Positions 21,385 to 32,338 of a stretch of 64,000 nucleotides of DNA are shown here, piece after piece. The notes under the pieces are model-generated. The model was not told where the DNA came from, did not search any database, and worked only from the letters and a program-made list of their open reading frames with translations. This stretch comes from Seminavis robusta (Eukaryota > Bacillariophyta > Bacillariophyceae > Naviculales > Naviculaceae): contig CAICTM010000379.1 of the NCBI GenBank assembly GCA_903772945.1, positions 1-64,000 of the forward strand, read 5' to 3'. Every line of letters begins with the position of its first letter. Position 1 is the first letter of the stretch. The position numbers were made by a program, and so were the translations under genes.

Positions 21385-22741
21385 GGTGTGATGGTGTGGC
21401 AAATTCGCTGAAAGAGAGTTTTTATGGGAGGGCTGATCAGAGACCTTTCCCATGCAATCCTGGGTAGGCAATCCTCCTTTTGCCGGTAACACCAAGGAAG
21501 TCCAAGCCCAACCACTGAGCAACATTTTGGATGCGTGCCAATCCCCAAGCTGCACAGACGAACAAGTTGATGGCCGGTACTGAGTACACTCTGGGCGACC
21601 CCCAACTCAACAGACAGTCTTTAGACAGCTTCTTGCGACTGAAACGAAGCCATGAACATTCTCGCTGGCAAACGCTTAATTCATCTTTTGTGAAGGACTA
21701 CTCTTCGATCATAGTAAAAAAGTGCACTACTCCGTGTTGACAGAAATGAATTCCAGTCATACTGACATTATTTATGGGATTCTCTCATTTGAGGACAGTG
21801 CTTAAGTCCAATTCAGAGCATTTGCTCTTTGCTCCTATGTTTGCACAGCAACGACCAGAGCACGGACAATCTTTCAATTCTCAGATTCTCAGGGTCATAT
21901 ACTCGGAGTAGTCGCAACTCCAGCACAGCCAATTGTCAATCAAAGGTTGTCCCCAAAACCGTATGGAGAATCGAGAAATTCCCTGTAGTTCCCTGTAGAT
22001 AGCCAGACTATACGGATAGATTGGGACTGCTCCACCGGTTAAAGCCAGCCATGGTTGGTTTCGTCTAGTGCTAGGCTGCATGTTTGCCTCGTATGGAACC
22101 GCCTCATGATCGTTGACTTGCCGGTGGTGCCGGGTGTGGCGGTAGTACGTCAAGTGCTGCTGTATCCAATCCAGCTCTGAGTTTTGCGTCGTCCTACTTC
22201 TTTAGGCAGGCTTTGGATGCACCACGGAAGTAGCTGCTAGCACACGGAACAGGCAATGTCCAATGCTTCAGGGGTGCATGTACGGCTTGAAGTCTACACG
22301 GTTCGAGCCCTTCGCTGATGACTCAAATGTGTTTCTTCGTATAAAGGAGGATGAAGACATTTCCTGAAGGATGCTACTCAAACCCAATACCTAGATGCTC
22401 TTGATTTTCCAGTTTGAACAACAAGTGACGCCTCTCAAGGTATGAACTGCCTCAGAAAAGGAGAACTGCTGGTTGAACACGAGAAGGCACGAGGTGCGAG
22501 CGAAACGAAAGGCGAATGTATCATGAGTGAGCTACCGTACCATGAGTTCAGGCATCGTTCAAAGAGCTCCTCCAGTGAGTGCTCCTGACATTCATGGAAA
22601 CAGCCACGAGAAAAAGGCTTGATACTGTAGCGCAGGAGACATGTTCAGCAACAGGGAAGGGGGAACACATTGTTGGCGAAGTATTCTAGAGCTAGCAATA
22701 GGATGTGCTGCAATTTATCTATTCTTTCTCCTTGGCATTAT
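21385..22741. other. Intergenic
   Basis: No gene is recognised. A short exact repeat, TTCCCTGTAG, occurs twice at about 21980. No tRNA-like fold was found on inspection. Confidence 0.45.
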
Positions 22742-24970
22742 TTACGCTGCCTTGGCACTTCCGATAGAAGAGGTTCTGCTTAAACTCCCTCGCTCCGGGT
22801 TGGCCGTTTCTTTGATACTGTCTGACAACAATGATCTCAAGCTTGTCGTGCCAGTCTGCACTCCACGGATCTTTTCCTTTCGTGTTTGAAGCTTTTGCTC
22901 GATAGCTTCAGGATCTTCATAGCCAAGTTCAACAGCTGTGGGGATCCGATTCGTCGTTTTCTTCTTGCCGTCGCCACTAGATTTGGAATTGCGCTTGGAC
23001 TTTCTCCTGGTCTCACTACTTGCTGCCGTGCTGCCGCCGCTGACACTTGTCTCCCTACGAGAATTCTTAGTGTCGGATGCTCGTCTGCTAGCTTGTTCAC
23101 CCGTGGCTTTCGACCTCTTTGACTTTTTGGGGACTTTTTCCGATTGGACAGAGCTCGGCCAAGTGCAAGCAGGGCTACTTTCAACATTGTTCAGGGCAAC
23201 GGCAGCTCCTGCGAGCGATTGGCGCGACGTGGGGTTAACGGGCGAAGTAGTCTCTGTCGTTCCAGGTAGTCCTACCGCAATGAGAGCTGCGGACTTGCGC
23301 CTTCGCAATGGCTTTGGAGGGGACAGGGTAGAAGGTGCATTCAGAGCTGCCATTGAGCGACGTCTGGTCATGGGTGTCCTGGTTTGGTTGGGTTGATATG
23401 ACACTTCCACGGCCAGAAGGTTCAAGTTCCTGCAGGAATTGTGACGCCGTAAAGGAGCTTTCTCCACCGATGCTGGCGCCATATCAATAACATTGGAAGT
23501 TGAAAGTGATCGCCGCCTGGCCATGGGCCCCTGTGGTTGTAGCCGATTGAAGCTGCCCCTGGCACAAGATTCCTGTTCTTCCAGCGGTCGGATGGTTCTG
23601 ATGGAACCGCGGCGGATCATTGGTGCCTTCTTGGCGACGCCGGGCGCTTCTAGCGTATCGGAATTGAGTGGCCTGGAAATGGATCCTCGCCTTCTGGCCT
23701 CGACCTTCTGTGGGGCGGGCGATTCTGCCACAGACATGAGGTTCCTGGTAGATATCCGGCGGCGCATGCGCCTCGATTCATCTACGGAGCTACCTTGCGA
23801 AGAGGAGGTCACAGATGATTCACCAGAGTTGTGGTGGTTGTGGTTCACAGATGAACCAGAACCATTCAGCGTTAGACTGAGGCTACGGTTGGAAAGACGA
23901 CGACGAGCCCTTTGAAGAGCGCGGCTTCCGCTTTCGGTAGATGATTGTGTTGAATCATCCATCTTTGTGGCATCAGTGTTGCTGCGGCTGTTTGCCACAG
24001 CCGCGTTCAGTGCGATTGCATTGAGGTTCCTGAAGGAGTTTCTTCTGGACATGGTCTGCCGTCTACCCAGAGGTCTGCTGCGTTCTTCCTGCTGAGGACG
24101 CTGACGAAGAACGACGAAGGTTGAATCAGATAGGTGAAGAGTCTTCTCATACTCCTTGGTGGGAGACGCTGAGCTCTGACCAGCTCCAACACCTTCAGTG
24201 TAGGAGTGGTGAAGGGCTCCTTTGGAGGTAGCACGCGTGCTACCGGTATAGCCAGCACTGTCCCGTTCCGAGTGCGAAGGCAGTAGAAACCTAGTTCTTC
24301 GTTCTTGCTCCGCATCCAACTGGATGGAGTCATCAGCTTTGAACCAGTCGTCTGCTTGGTTCTTTGTTTCCTGTGCTGACGAGTCTTTTTTCCTAAGAGA
24401 CCTCCTCTTCACAAGTACTTGTAGCATCTTCTCGTGATATTCCATATCATCTGTGTACTTGCGGTGCTTGTACTTGTGCTTGATAAACTTGGAACGGCGC
24501 TTCTCTTCTGCTTCATCATCCGGATCAACGTAGCTCTTCTCAAAGTCTCGCTTTGTTAGATTCCGTTCATAAATGCGGTTCACAAAGTCATTTCCCGTGA
24601 ACTCTAGGATCTCGATGTCCTTCATACTCCCTATTTGATCAAGCAGAAAAAGAAGTTGAGGGATCGACGTTTTGCATGGTCCCAAGCACCAGTTTCGTAC
24701 AATATTCTACTTACACTCGTGTGCCATCTTGAGATATTTGATCAGGCATCTTTTTGATCCAAGTTTGAAGTGGTGATGTTGGGCGCATTGAGAGCATACA
24801 AAGACGGCCATCACACTCTCTTCCTTGTCGACGGGGGAGTAGAGGAACGATGCCCATAACGGTCTTGGAGATGGACAATCTGCGCACAACCGATTGGCTG
24901 GTTGTAGCATCAAAGACTTCATGCGCTCGTTCATTTCTGGGCTGGTGACAGATTTTCTTTGCGTTGGCAT
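22742..24970 (-). CDS. ArfGAP-like zinc-finger protein lacking the arginine finger, copy 3, with a long RRxS-rich tail (two exons)
   Basis: Exon 1 is 24970-24715 and exon 2 is 24630-22742, joined in phase 1 over an 84-bp intron at the same site as in copy 1, giving 714 aa. The finger is CADC...CSQC, then 'QHHHFKLGSKRCLIKYLKM' and 'FTGNDFVNRIYERNL', then 'KFIKHKYKHRKY'. The Arg-finger position is His. The 530-residue tail is disordered and basic. It carries about a dozen R-R-x-S or R-x-x-S sites (RRNSFRN, RRRISTRN, IRRGSIRT, ARRRSLST, LRRHNSCRN, TRRRSMAA, RRRKSAA). Such sites are the consensus for basophilic kinases such as PKA or PKG. Given two nearby cyclases, cyclic-nucleotide control is a tempting but unproven idea. 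Confidence 0.7.
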
Positions 24971-26384
24971 TGTTGCTTTGGTTTCTCTTGGTGTGTCCGT
25001 TTTGTGGCGGATAGCAGCTGGCTCTTTTTATGGCTTACTGTACGTGATCGGTTGCTTCGCGAGATGGGGGGAGAGAGTTTATGAGTGTTGATGCAATGGT
25101 GTGAGCTCTTCCAGTGTCGATCGTGTGAGCAAGTTGCAAGGATCGTATCAAGCAGAAGCAGCGCATGCAGAGATGCAGAGCGAGCTCGAACCCCCCCAGC
25201 AAGTTCACCAGCTCAAATGATTCATCTGCCATTAAATCATAAGTGCCTGGGTTGTAGTACTCCTTTCCAAGAAAAGGTTGATTACTAGTACTTAACATCT
25301 GCCTTCACACTACTAAATGGAATCCTTGCTAGTTAGTCTGCAGTGGGACTGAAAATCTCACTGGAACAGCTCTGGAACAGCCGGCCCAAACCACTCCCAA
25401 GCCATCACATTTTTACCTCAAACCAGCACTTTCTGGTTTGGAGCACCCCATACCGCAAAGAGGGCCTCAGCTGTACCGGTACAATCAGGCTTTGCATTAT
25501 ATTCTTTCTACGTATTAGCCGTACTCGAATATGGGACCTTGGAATTTTGGTGCCCTTCCGTCACTGGATCCAACTGCTTCTCATGGAACATGTATGATGC
25601 TCTCATAAGCCTCACAAACCAAGTATGGTCAAGAGGTGAAAATTTAATGCCCTTTCAGTGACACTGAGTTGGTTTACTAGTTTCTTATAAACGATCTAGT
25701 ATCCCACCTTGTCTAACTTGCATTACAGGAGTCTCGATTCCGGTGAAACGTGCAGCCAAGGACTTCCCCTTCGCAGCAACATGGAAGTCGTTTCTTTGAT
25801 CGGCAACCGAAACCCATCAAGTTACGGTAGCCAACACTTTGTACAACAGGAATCAATTGGGTGCAGAAACTTCCTTCTATTCCAATTTCTCTGGTGGCTA
25901 AGAAATTTGTTCGCGTGGTCTTTTGCTTCCTAGCTATCGTACCTGGTACCTGGTAGAGCGACAGCCAGCTTTTCGCAACCGAAGCAACCAATTCGCAAGT
26001 TCCAGCAGCGTTCCCGCAAGCTAAGAAGAAGCATTCACGTTCCGTGGGATCTTCCTGCGAAGCACGTCATGCAATCAAAAGAGCCGATTCATTCCTTCAA
26101 GCCAGTGGAACTGTGAGTTAGAAATTGCCATTGAGGATTTGTCCGCTGTTGCCGAAAGAAGAAAGATAATCGAGGTCCAACCACTCTGTGTCGCCGTAGC
26201 ATAGACTTGAGGGACCACTAGCTATACAGGTGCAGCCATTCTACTGGCAGCTTCCGTTCGATGCCCCCGATTAGTCATTCTTCCGATGTTGTACGAGGAG
26301 CTTTGCTATGGTGCTGGATGCCTTGTCGAGAAGCTGTCCGCTTACAGTACCAGTACCAGTACCAGTACCGTACTGTAAATAGTG
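24971..26384. other. Intergenic
   Basis: No gene is recognised. Near 26345-26375 a (CAGTAC)n tract is flanked by TTACAGTAC and GTACTGTAA, which makes it self-complementary. Confidence 0.45.
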
Positions 26385-26675
26385 ACGTCAAAAATTGGAA
26401 AATGACGACGCGACTAGATTTAACAAAAAGTCGCCAAGTGGGACTTACTAAATGGCGACGCGAATAGATTCTGCAAAAAGTCGTCAAGTGGGACTCACGA
26501 AATGACGGCGCGAATAGATTCTGAAAAAAGTCGTCAAATGGGACTCACGAAATGACGACGCGAATAGATTCTGAAAAAAGTCGTCAAGTGGGACTCACGA
26601 AATGACGACGCGAATAGATTTTTCAAATTGTCGTCAAGTGGGACTCACGAAATGACGACGCGAATAAATCCAATT
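26385..26675. repeat. 50-bp tandem repeat, nearly six copies
   Basis: The block AATGACGACGCGAATAGATT recurs at 26401, 26451, 26501, 26551, 26601 and 26651, an exact 50-bp period with no length drift and about 85-95% identity. Each unit holds AAGTCGTCA and TGACGACGC as an inverted pair around GTGGGACTCACGAAA. There is no coding potential and no CRISPR-type spacer. Confidence 0.9.
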
Positions 26676-27139
26676 TCCCAAGTTTTTTAGAATCGATTCT
26701 GGAAGTACTTGTGCCGACCTGTTTAAAGCATACTGGTACTAATACATCATCTGCGATGACGGGACAGTGCAAACTAACTACCAGTACTAGCTAGACAAGT
26801 AAAGATCACCCCTTCACTCTTTCTGAACGGAAAAGGTTCATTATTCTAAGGGACCTTTTATGAAATATATCATGACGTGCGTCTTCTACAGTACCGCAAG
26901 GGAGAGAATGTCCCTACCGTATCTCGTGTTGGGCATCCTCCCTTGGTCCGATTTCGATCCACGCCTTTGAACACCTTGGGGCGTACCATATCATGCTGCG
27001 ATGGCAACTTCCAATTGCTTTCCAGCTCCTTTGTGTTGCGGTCCGAGCCTCAATTTGCAAACATTGCTACGAAAGTAAAAAACACGGTCCGACCGTGTTT
27101 TGGCCAGATTATAACTTGTTTTCCAATTCATTTGTTCGT
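26676..27139. other. Intergenic, 3' flank of the EamA gene
   Basis: Nothing is recognised; the open frames at 26877-27446 are shadows of the minus-strand transporter gene or its flank. Confidence 0.45.
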
Positions 27140-28333
27140 TCACTCTTCTTGTCCCAACGTGGCAACAATGGCCGCCAAGAGAATCATGCATCCTCCCAGT
27201 TTTTCCATTCCCGAGGTGTACTCTCCCAACAAGAGTCGTGCAAAAATGGCGGTAAAGACTGGTTCCAAAGAGAGAATGATATTGGAAACAGTGGCCGTCA
27301 CGGTAGCTTGTCCCTGCTGTTGCAAGACATCGGCAACACATCCCGGCCCCAAGGCACTGTAGAATAAAAACACCCATGCCAGGATGCTGGAGGACCATCC
27401 CATCCACGGATTTTCTCCTCCAGTCCAAAAAAACTCGACGAGACACCAGATGGTGTAGAGACTGGCCAACATGATATTTTTCAATGCCTGCAAATGGACG
27501 TCATTGTAGTGCCCTCCAACGGCGGAGAGTCGATAAATGTAGGTGGACCAACTGAGCGCCCCGCACAGTGTCAGAATATCCCCAAAGCCCAATGTGAAGG
27601 ATCCTGGACTATCATTGTCGCTGTCACTGTTGTGTTGTTTGCAGAGCAAAACCAAGCCAATCAAAGCAAAGACGCATGCCATGCCCACGTTGCGATGGAG
27701 TTTATGACCCGCCAAAGCGGACAATCCCGGTGTCATGACGACGCTGAGTTGTGTGAAAAAGGCCGCTCGCGCCGATGGAATGTACAACAATCCGACATTG
27801 ACCAGTGCCTGTGCCCCAAAATTCCAAATGGCCAATTCCAAGGCCACTTTCCAGAGGCCATTGTTGTTGTTGGAATTGCTAGTAGCAGTAGAAGTGGGTT
27901 GTTGTGGTTGTTGTGGTTGATGACGCTGATGAAGGAGAAAGGGTGCAAAGCAGAGGACGGCCATCCAACCACGAATGGTACTAAGAGCACTGGCCTTGGG
28001 AGGATCTGGTTGAGCGTAGACGCCACGCAGCGCGACATTTAGACTTCCATAGAGAATGGCCACAATCAAGAGAAGGACGTGTCCCTTGGTAATCATACTA
28101 CTGTAGCCGCCACCAGTAGTCTTGGGGCCGGAAGAGTGTTGCTCGTGTTCTGGCAGTTCCAACGAGGAGGATGCTGCGAGGGGTTCCCATACAGCGTCAT
28201 CATCATTGCCATGGTCTCCTGAAGATGAGGAGGTGGATACGGCAGTGTCGTAGGACTTGAGAGTAGCAGAGTCATGGCTGCCACTGGTAAGCAGAGGCTG
28301 TTGCTCTTCGTCTTGAGGCGGTTGCGGAGCCAT
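27140..28333 (-). CDS. EamA-type (drug/metabolite transporter superfamily) membrane protein
   Basis: The product is 397 aa and intronless. Residues 1-80 are hydrophilic and Ser-rich, with an acidic dileucine-like sequence 'EEQQPLL' near the start, a type of signal often used for endosomal or vacuolar sorting. About ten hydrophobic helices follow, arranged as two EamA repeats: 'HVLLLIVAILYGSLNVALRG' opens the first, and the second contains 'LTLCGALSWSTYIYRLSAVGG' and ends 'NIILSLEPVFTAIFARLLLGE', the highly typical 'xxxLEPVxxAxxxxxxLGE' helix. 'ALVNVGLLYIPSARAAFFTQLSVVMTP' closes the first. A low-complexity Q/P/N loop lies between helices 2 and 3. The substrate cannot be inferred. Confidence 0.85.
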   Translation of the reverse strand: MAPQPPQDEEQQPLLTSGSHDSATLKSYDTAVSTSSSSGDHGNDDDAVWEPLAASSSLELPEHEQHSSGPKTTGGGYSSMITKGHVLLLIVAILYGSLNVALRGVYAQPDPPKASALSTIRGWMAVLCFAPFLLHQRHQPQQPQQPTSTATSNSNNNNGLWKVALELAIWNFGAQALVNVGLLYIPSARAAFFTQLSVVMTPGLSALAGHKLHRNVGMACVFALIGLVLLCKQHNSDSDNDSPGSFTLGFGDILTLCGALSWSTYIYRLSAVGGHYNDVHLQALKNIMLASLYTIWCLVEFFWTGGENPWMGWSSSILAWVFLFYSALGPGCVADVLQQQGQATVTATVSNIILSLEPVFTAIFARLLLGEYTSGMEKLGGCMILLAAIVATLGQEE

Positions 28334-29596
28334 TCTTTTAGCTATTAATAGTACGGTAGAAAACTGGAACGGTCAAGGGGGAAAATGGAATCCTTTTTTC
28401 TTTTGTTTTATTTTGTGGCTGAACCTGGGATCCCTGCACAGCCGATGAGAACGCAATTAATCCGTGCTGGTACAGTCGTATCCAGGGAAATGAGTGGACA
28501 CCAAGACGATAACACTGGAAGCAACAAGACACTGCAAGGAACCCGAAGTGTTTCGAGGTGGTGTTGGGATCTGATGAGAAAATGTGAGCGAAAGTGCATC
28601 CGTCAGTGCCACCACATGTGCGGCGTACCCGTATGACGTGGGATCGAAACTTCAATAGATTTATCAAAGATCATTCGAATCATTATTCGATGGCTCGAAC
28701 CGTTACCACGCTCTCGAGCGACATTACGGGTGGACGAACATGCCTGAACAATTGAGACAGCAGATTGATCATGCAATCAAACCCTCGAAACTCAAGAGCG
28801 CGGCTGTTCAAGTGGTCGATTGTTGGCTATGGTTCCAAAGGGATTTGACTCAGATTCGATTCATTCCATGTTTAGTCCGGACCAGCACTGGTACCGGTAC
28901 ATGTCCGTACCTCAAAGGGGCTCGTCGAGAGATTTGTTTGGACGCAAAAAGCCCTTTGGGGTCATTTTTAACAAACGAACAAGAACGCTCCAAAATTTCA
29001 ACAGACGAAGCGCTTGCTTCTCGTGCATTGTTTCTTCTTTCCTTTGCCAAACTTCTATAGTGGACAGATTGGCAGCGAACCTCTGGAAGACACGGTAGCG
29101 CCGGCTACTGTGACAAACTGAACAGGATCGTGGAAATAAAACCGATCGAGGAAACCCGCTCAAGCAAAGGTTGCATCCGATCGATGATGGATAATGATAC
29201 CTTTTGACTGCTAACGATGCACGAATTACCTTCGTTTCGAGTTGACAAGATCCCACAGAGCGTGGAAACAAAGAAAACCGCGGAACGACGTTTCGTTTCT
29301 CTCGGGCGTCTCGCCACGATCGAGCATCCACTCGAGATGCACTCCAATTTGGTTCACAATTTCGATTCGCTGCAACACAAAACAGCTCTTCGAAACACTT
29401 GATCAGCCATCTCAGCAACTCGCTATAGCTAAGGTAAGATTGCTTGAACGCGTCAACGATGATGGATGCATCAATTGAGCCACAATGGCGTTGGCGTTAA
29501 ATACAATCAACAAAAACTCCTTTCTCATCATCTTCTTCCGTCATGTCTTTGTATTTTACCAGGTTCCCACCGCATACATTTTCGTTCGCTCCCATC
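28334..29596. other. Intergenic
   Basis: No gene is recognised. The spacer is TCGA/GATCG-rich (28650-29400) and carries a GGTACCGGTAC palindrome at 28889. An in-frame upstream ATG for the next gene lies at 29543. Confidence 0.45.
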
Positions 29597-31778
29597 ATGT
29601 TCTTGAAACTCTTCACCTTGTTCATTGGCATTGGCCTTGCTGGCGCCACCCCTGTGCCTCCCCCTGAGACCTTCACGTTCACTTCGGATGCTGCCAACAG
29701 CAACTTGCGCATTCCGCAGAATTCCAATGAAAGCCAAGGCCCTACCGTCTCCATCATTGCGGTTGACATGGACTTTGTTGTCTGTGATGTTGACATTGAA
29801 GTGGACATTACACACACTTGGACTGCTGACTTGGACATTGACATCACCCTGGATGCTGGTGGAGGTATGGATACTACGGTGGCACTGACTCATGATGATT
29901 GTGGTCGCAGTGATGACCTCCATGTTGTATTTGATGACTCAAGCAACAACATTATTGATGGCACTGACCAACTTAGTGATGTCTGCCATCTCGTAGATGG
30001 CTCAGATGTCAAACCGGAGGAGCCTCTTTCTACATTCAATGGCCAGAATTCAATGGGCCACTGGATACTACAAATCAATGATGATGCTGGTAGTGATACT
30101 GGAACTCTCACTTCATGGTCAGTGATCCTCACGGCTTGTCCTGGAGGCACCTTATTTCCAACTGGATCACCTTCCCAAAACCCAACTGCTGCCCCTACTG
30201 AAAGTGCAAAACCAAGTCAAGCACCTTCCCAAAGCCCAAGTGCTGCCCCAACTAAAAGTCCAAAACCAAGTCAAGCACCTTCCCAAAGCCCAACTGGTAC
30301 ACCAACTAAAAGTCCGAAACCAAGTCAAGCACCTTCCCAAAGCCCAACTGGTACACCAACTACCTCTCCCACCGGCAGACCCACCGGGGCTCCAATTTTT
30401 GTTGAGACACCTGATGGTGCTTTTCGGTATGGATCTGGAACTATCAACAAGCCAATTCCACCAGTTGGCACCTCCGGGACTACTACCGATAGCATTATGG
30501 TTGATGCCAACTTTGTCATCTGTGATGTTGATGTTGAAGTGGACATCACACACTCTTGGACTGGAGACTTGCATATTGACATTGGCCTGGATGTTGATGG
30601 ACCAATGACAGGATTATCCCCAATTCATGTTGCAGACCTTGTGACTGGTGATTGTCAGGACAGTGATGACCTTCATGTTGTGTTTGATGACTCAAGCAAC
30701 AACATCATTGATGGTGCTGTCGAAACTAGTGGTGTCTGCCATCTCCCAGATGGCTCAGATGTCAAGCCAGCTCAATCTCTTTCTGCATTTAATAGCCGCT
30801 CTTCCACGGGATACTGGACACTCGAGATCAACGATGTTTTTAATGGTGACTCAGGAACTCTCACATCATGGGCTGTGATTCTCACCCCTTGTGTTGACAC
30901 CATGATGGGGGGTGACCCACACATCATGTCATGGTCAGGAGAATGGTTCGACTATCATGGTGAATGGTAGGTTTTTCTTGTAAAAATTTCACTACATTGT
31001 TTGGTCAGATCTCTCATCGCTGTGCAATCTCCTTCTTCTGCATCGCAGTGATTTGAAGCTCATGCATGTCCCCAACTTCCAAGGAAAGGATGATTTGGAC
31101 ATCCATGTCCGAACCACTGGTAGATACCTGTACAGCTACATTGAGACTGCTGCTGTTCGTCTTGGCAATGACACCTTGGAGGTCTCAAGTTGGGGTGAAT
31201 ACTCATTCAATGGGGTGGATGGTGCCAAGATCAACTCTCAAGAAGCTGAAGCGCTCAGGAAGAGCAATGTTATTTCTAGCATTGGCGGGTACCCCATCTT
31301 CCATACCCCTACCGGTGACAAAACCCATCGCTTTGACATTAAGATCTCTGAGTATTCCAACATTACCATGAGCATCTTGAAGGACATGGTCAGTGTCAAG
31401 GTTCACCATGCCAATAAGAGGGACTTTGGCAATGTTGTTGGGTTGTTGGGCGACTTCCATGGCCACATGTTGGCCCGTGATGGTGTGACCGACTTGAGTG
31501 GAGACATCAATGCCATGGGGCAGGAATGGCAGGTTCGCGATGATGAGCCCATGCTCTTCCAGGCAGTGCGGGCTCCACAGTACCCAGCCAAGTGTCTCCT
31601 TCCCAACATGGCCAAGAAGGAGGCTCGTCGGCTTGGAGAAGGGATCACTGAAGAGGCTGCCAAGGTTGCCTGTGCTCATTTGAAGGAAGACCCTGGTGCC
31701 TTTCGCAATTGTGTCTATGATGTGACAGCCACCAATGACCTGGACATGGCTGGAAGTGGAGCTTTCACCACCATCTAG
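29597..31778 (+). CDS. Secreted protein with two P-domains, an S/P/T/Q linker and a vWD domain (two exons)
   Basis: Exon 1 is 29597-30966 and exon 2 is 31049-31778, joined in phase 2 over an 82-bp intron, giving 699 aa; an in-frame ATG at 29543 would add 18 residues in front of the signal peptide (MFLKLFTLFIGIGLAGA). Residues about 30-181 and 275-432 are two copies of a proprotein-convertase P-type beta domain ('VDITHTWTADLDIDI', 'GHWILQINDDAGSDTGTLTSW'), without any protease domain. The linker holds three 18-residue repeats of the 'KPSQAPSQSPTGTPTKSP' type. At 438-457 the vWD signature 'GGDPHIMSWSGEWFDYHGEC' spans the splice junction, and a vWD-like region ('VGLLGDFHG') follows. It is probably extracellular or in the cell wall, binding glycan or protein. 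Confidence 0.8.
30205..30366 (+). repeat. 54-bp coding minisatellite in the linker of the P-domain/vWD gene
   Basis: About three in-frame 54-bp copies encode the 18-residue Ser/Pro/Thr/Gln repeat. Such a tract can change in number between strains without breaking the frame. Confidence 0.75.
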
Positions 31779-32338
31779 GCAGGCCTGACCACTTTGCATA
31801 ATATAGAATGCATACCCAGAAAGGAGGGCTCAGCTTGACAATGTGCAGCCTGACACCAAGAATAATGAACATACCAAAAGAATTAAATTAAGAAAAGAAA
31901 GATTGGTATAACAAATCTGAGATGCTTCGTCTTTGCACATCTATGGATAGCAACCCCTTTGCGGTTTCGCGACTCCTGACTGGATGGAATTAGCGTGGGA
32001 GCCATCCTCTAGATAGTCACAAGCCATGGTGTCATGACTGCTGGAAGGATTCCCGAAGAACTTACATGCATGTATTGCATTGCTGCTATAGCTAGTCAGC
32101 AGTCTAACCCTTGCCGTGGCATTCCCCAAAGTGCCTTGTTAGCTAGCAGTCAAACATCCGCGCCACTGCCTACTTGCGTAGCCACAGTGAGATGTATCTG
32201 CCACGATGAATATTCGAAAGGCTTTTTTGATTGGTACTCATGGTGCATTTTACATGTATATTGAAGGTGTGTAACTTAGTTAAGAGAAGCATTGTCTGGA
32301 GGGCACGCCCGGAAAACCCCCATGGAGGGATATCAGAA
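31779..32338. other. Intergenic between convergent genes
   Basis: No gene is recognised. I looked on the minus strand for a phosphodiesterase domain downstream of the cyclase and saw none. Confidence 0.5.

Noticed and set aside
22290-22320. tRNA-like T-arm (GGTTCGAGCCC)
   Set aside because: No matching acceptor, D or anticodon stems upstream.
26385-26675. CRISPR array
   Set aside because: The unit is uniform over its whole 50 bp, so there are no unique spacers, and the genome is eukaryotic.
31779-32338. Remnant phosphodiesterase domain after the minus-strand cyclase
   Set aside because: No HNxxH or HDxxHxGxxN block in any minus-strand frame.
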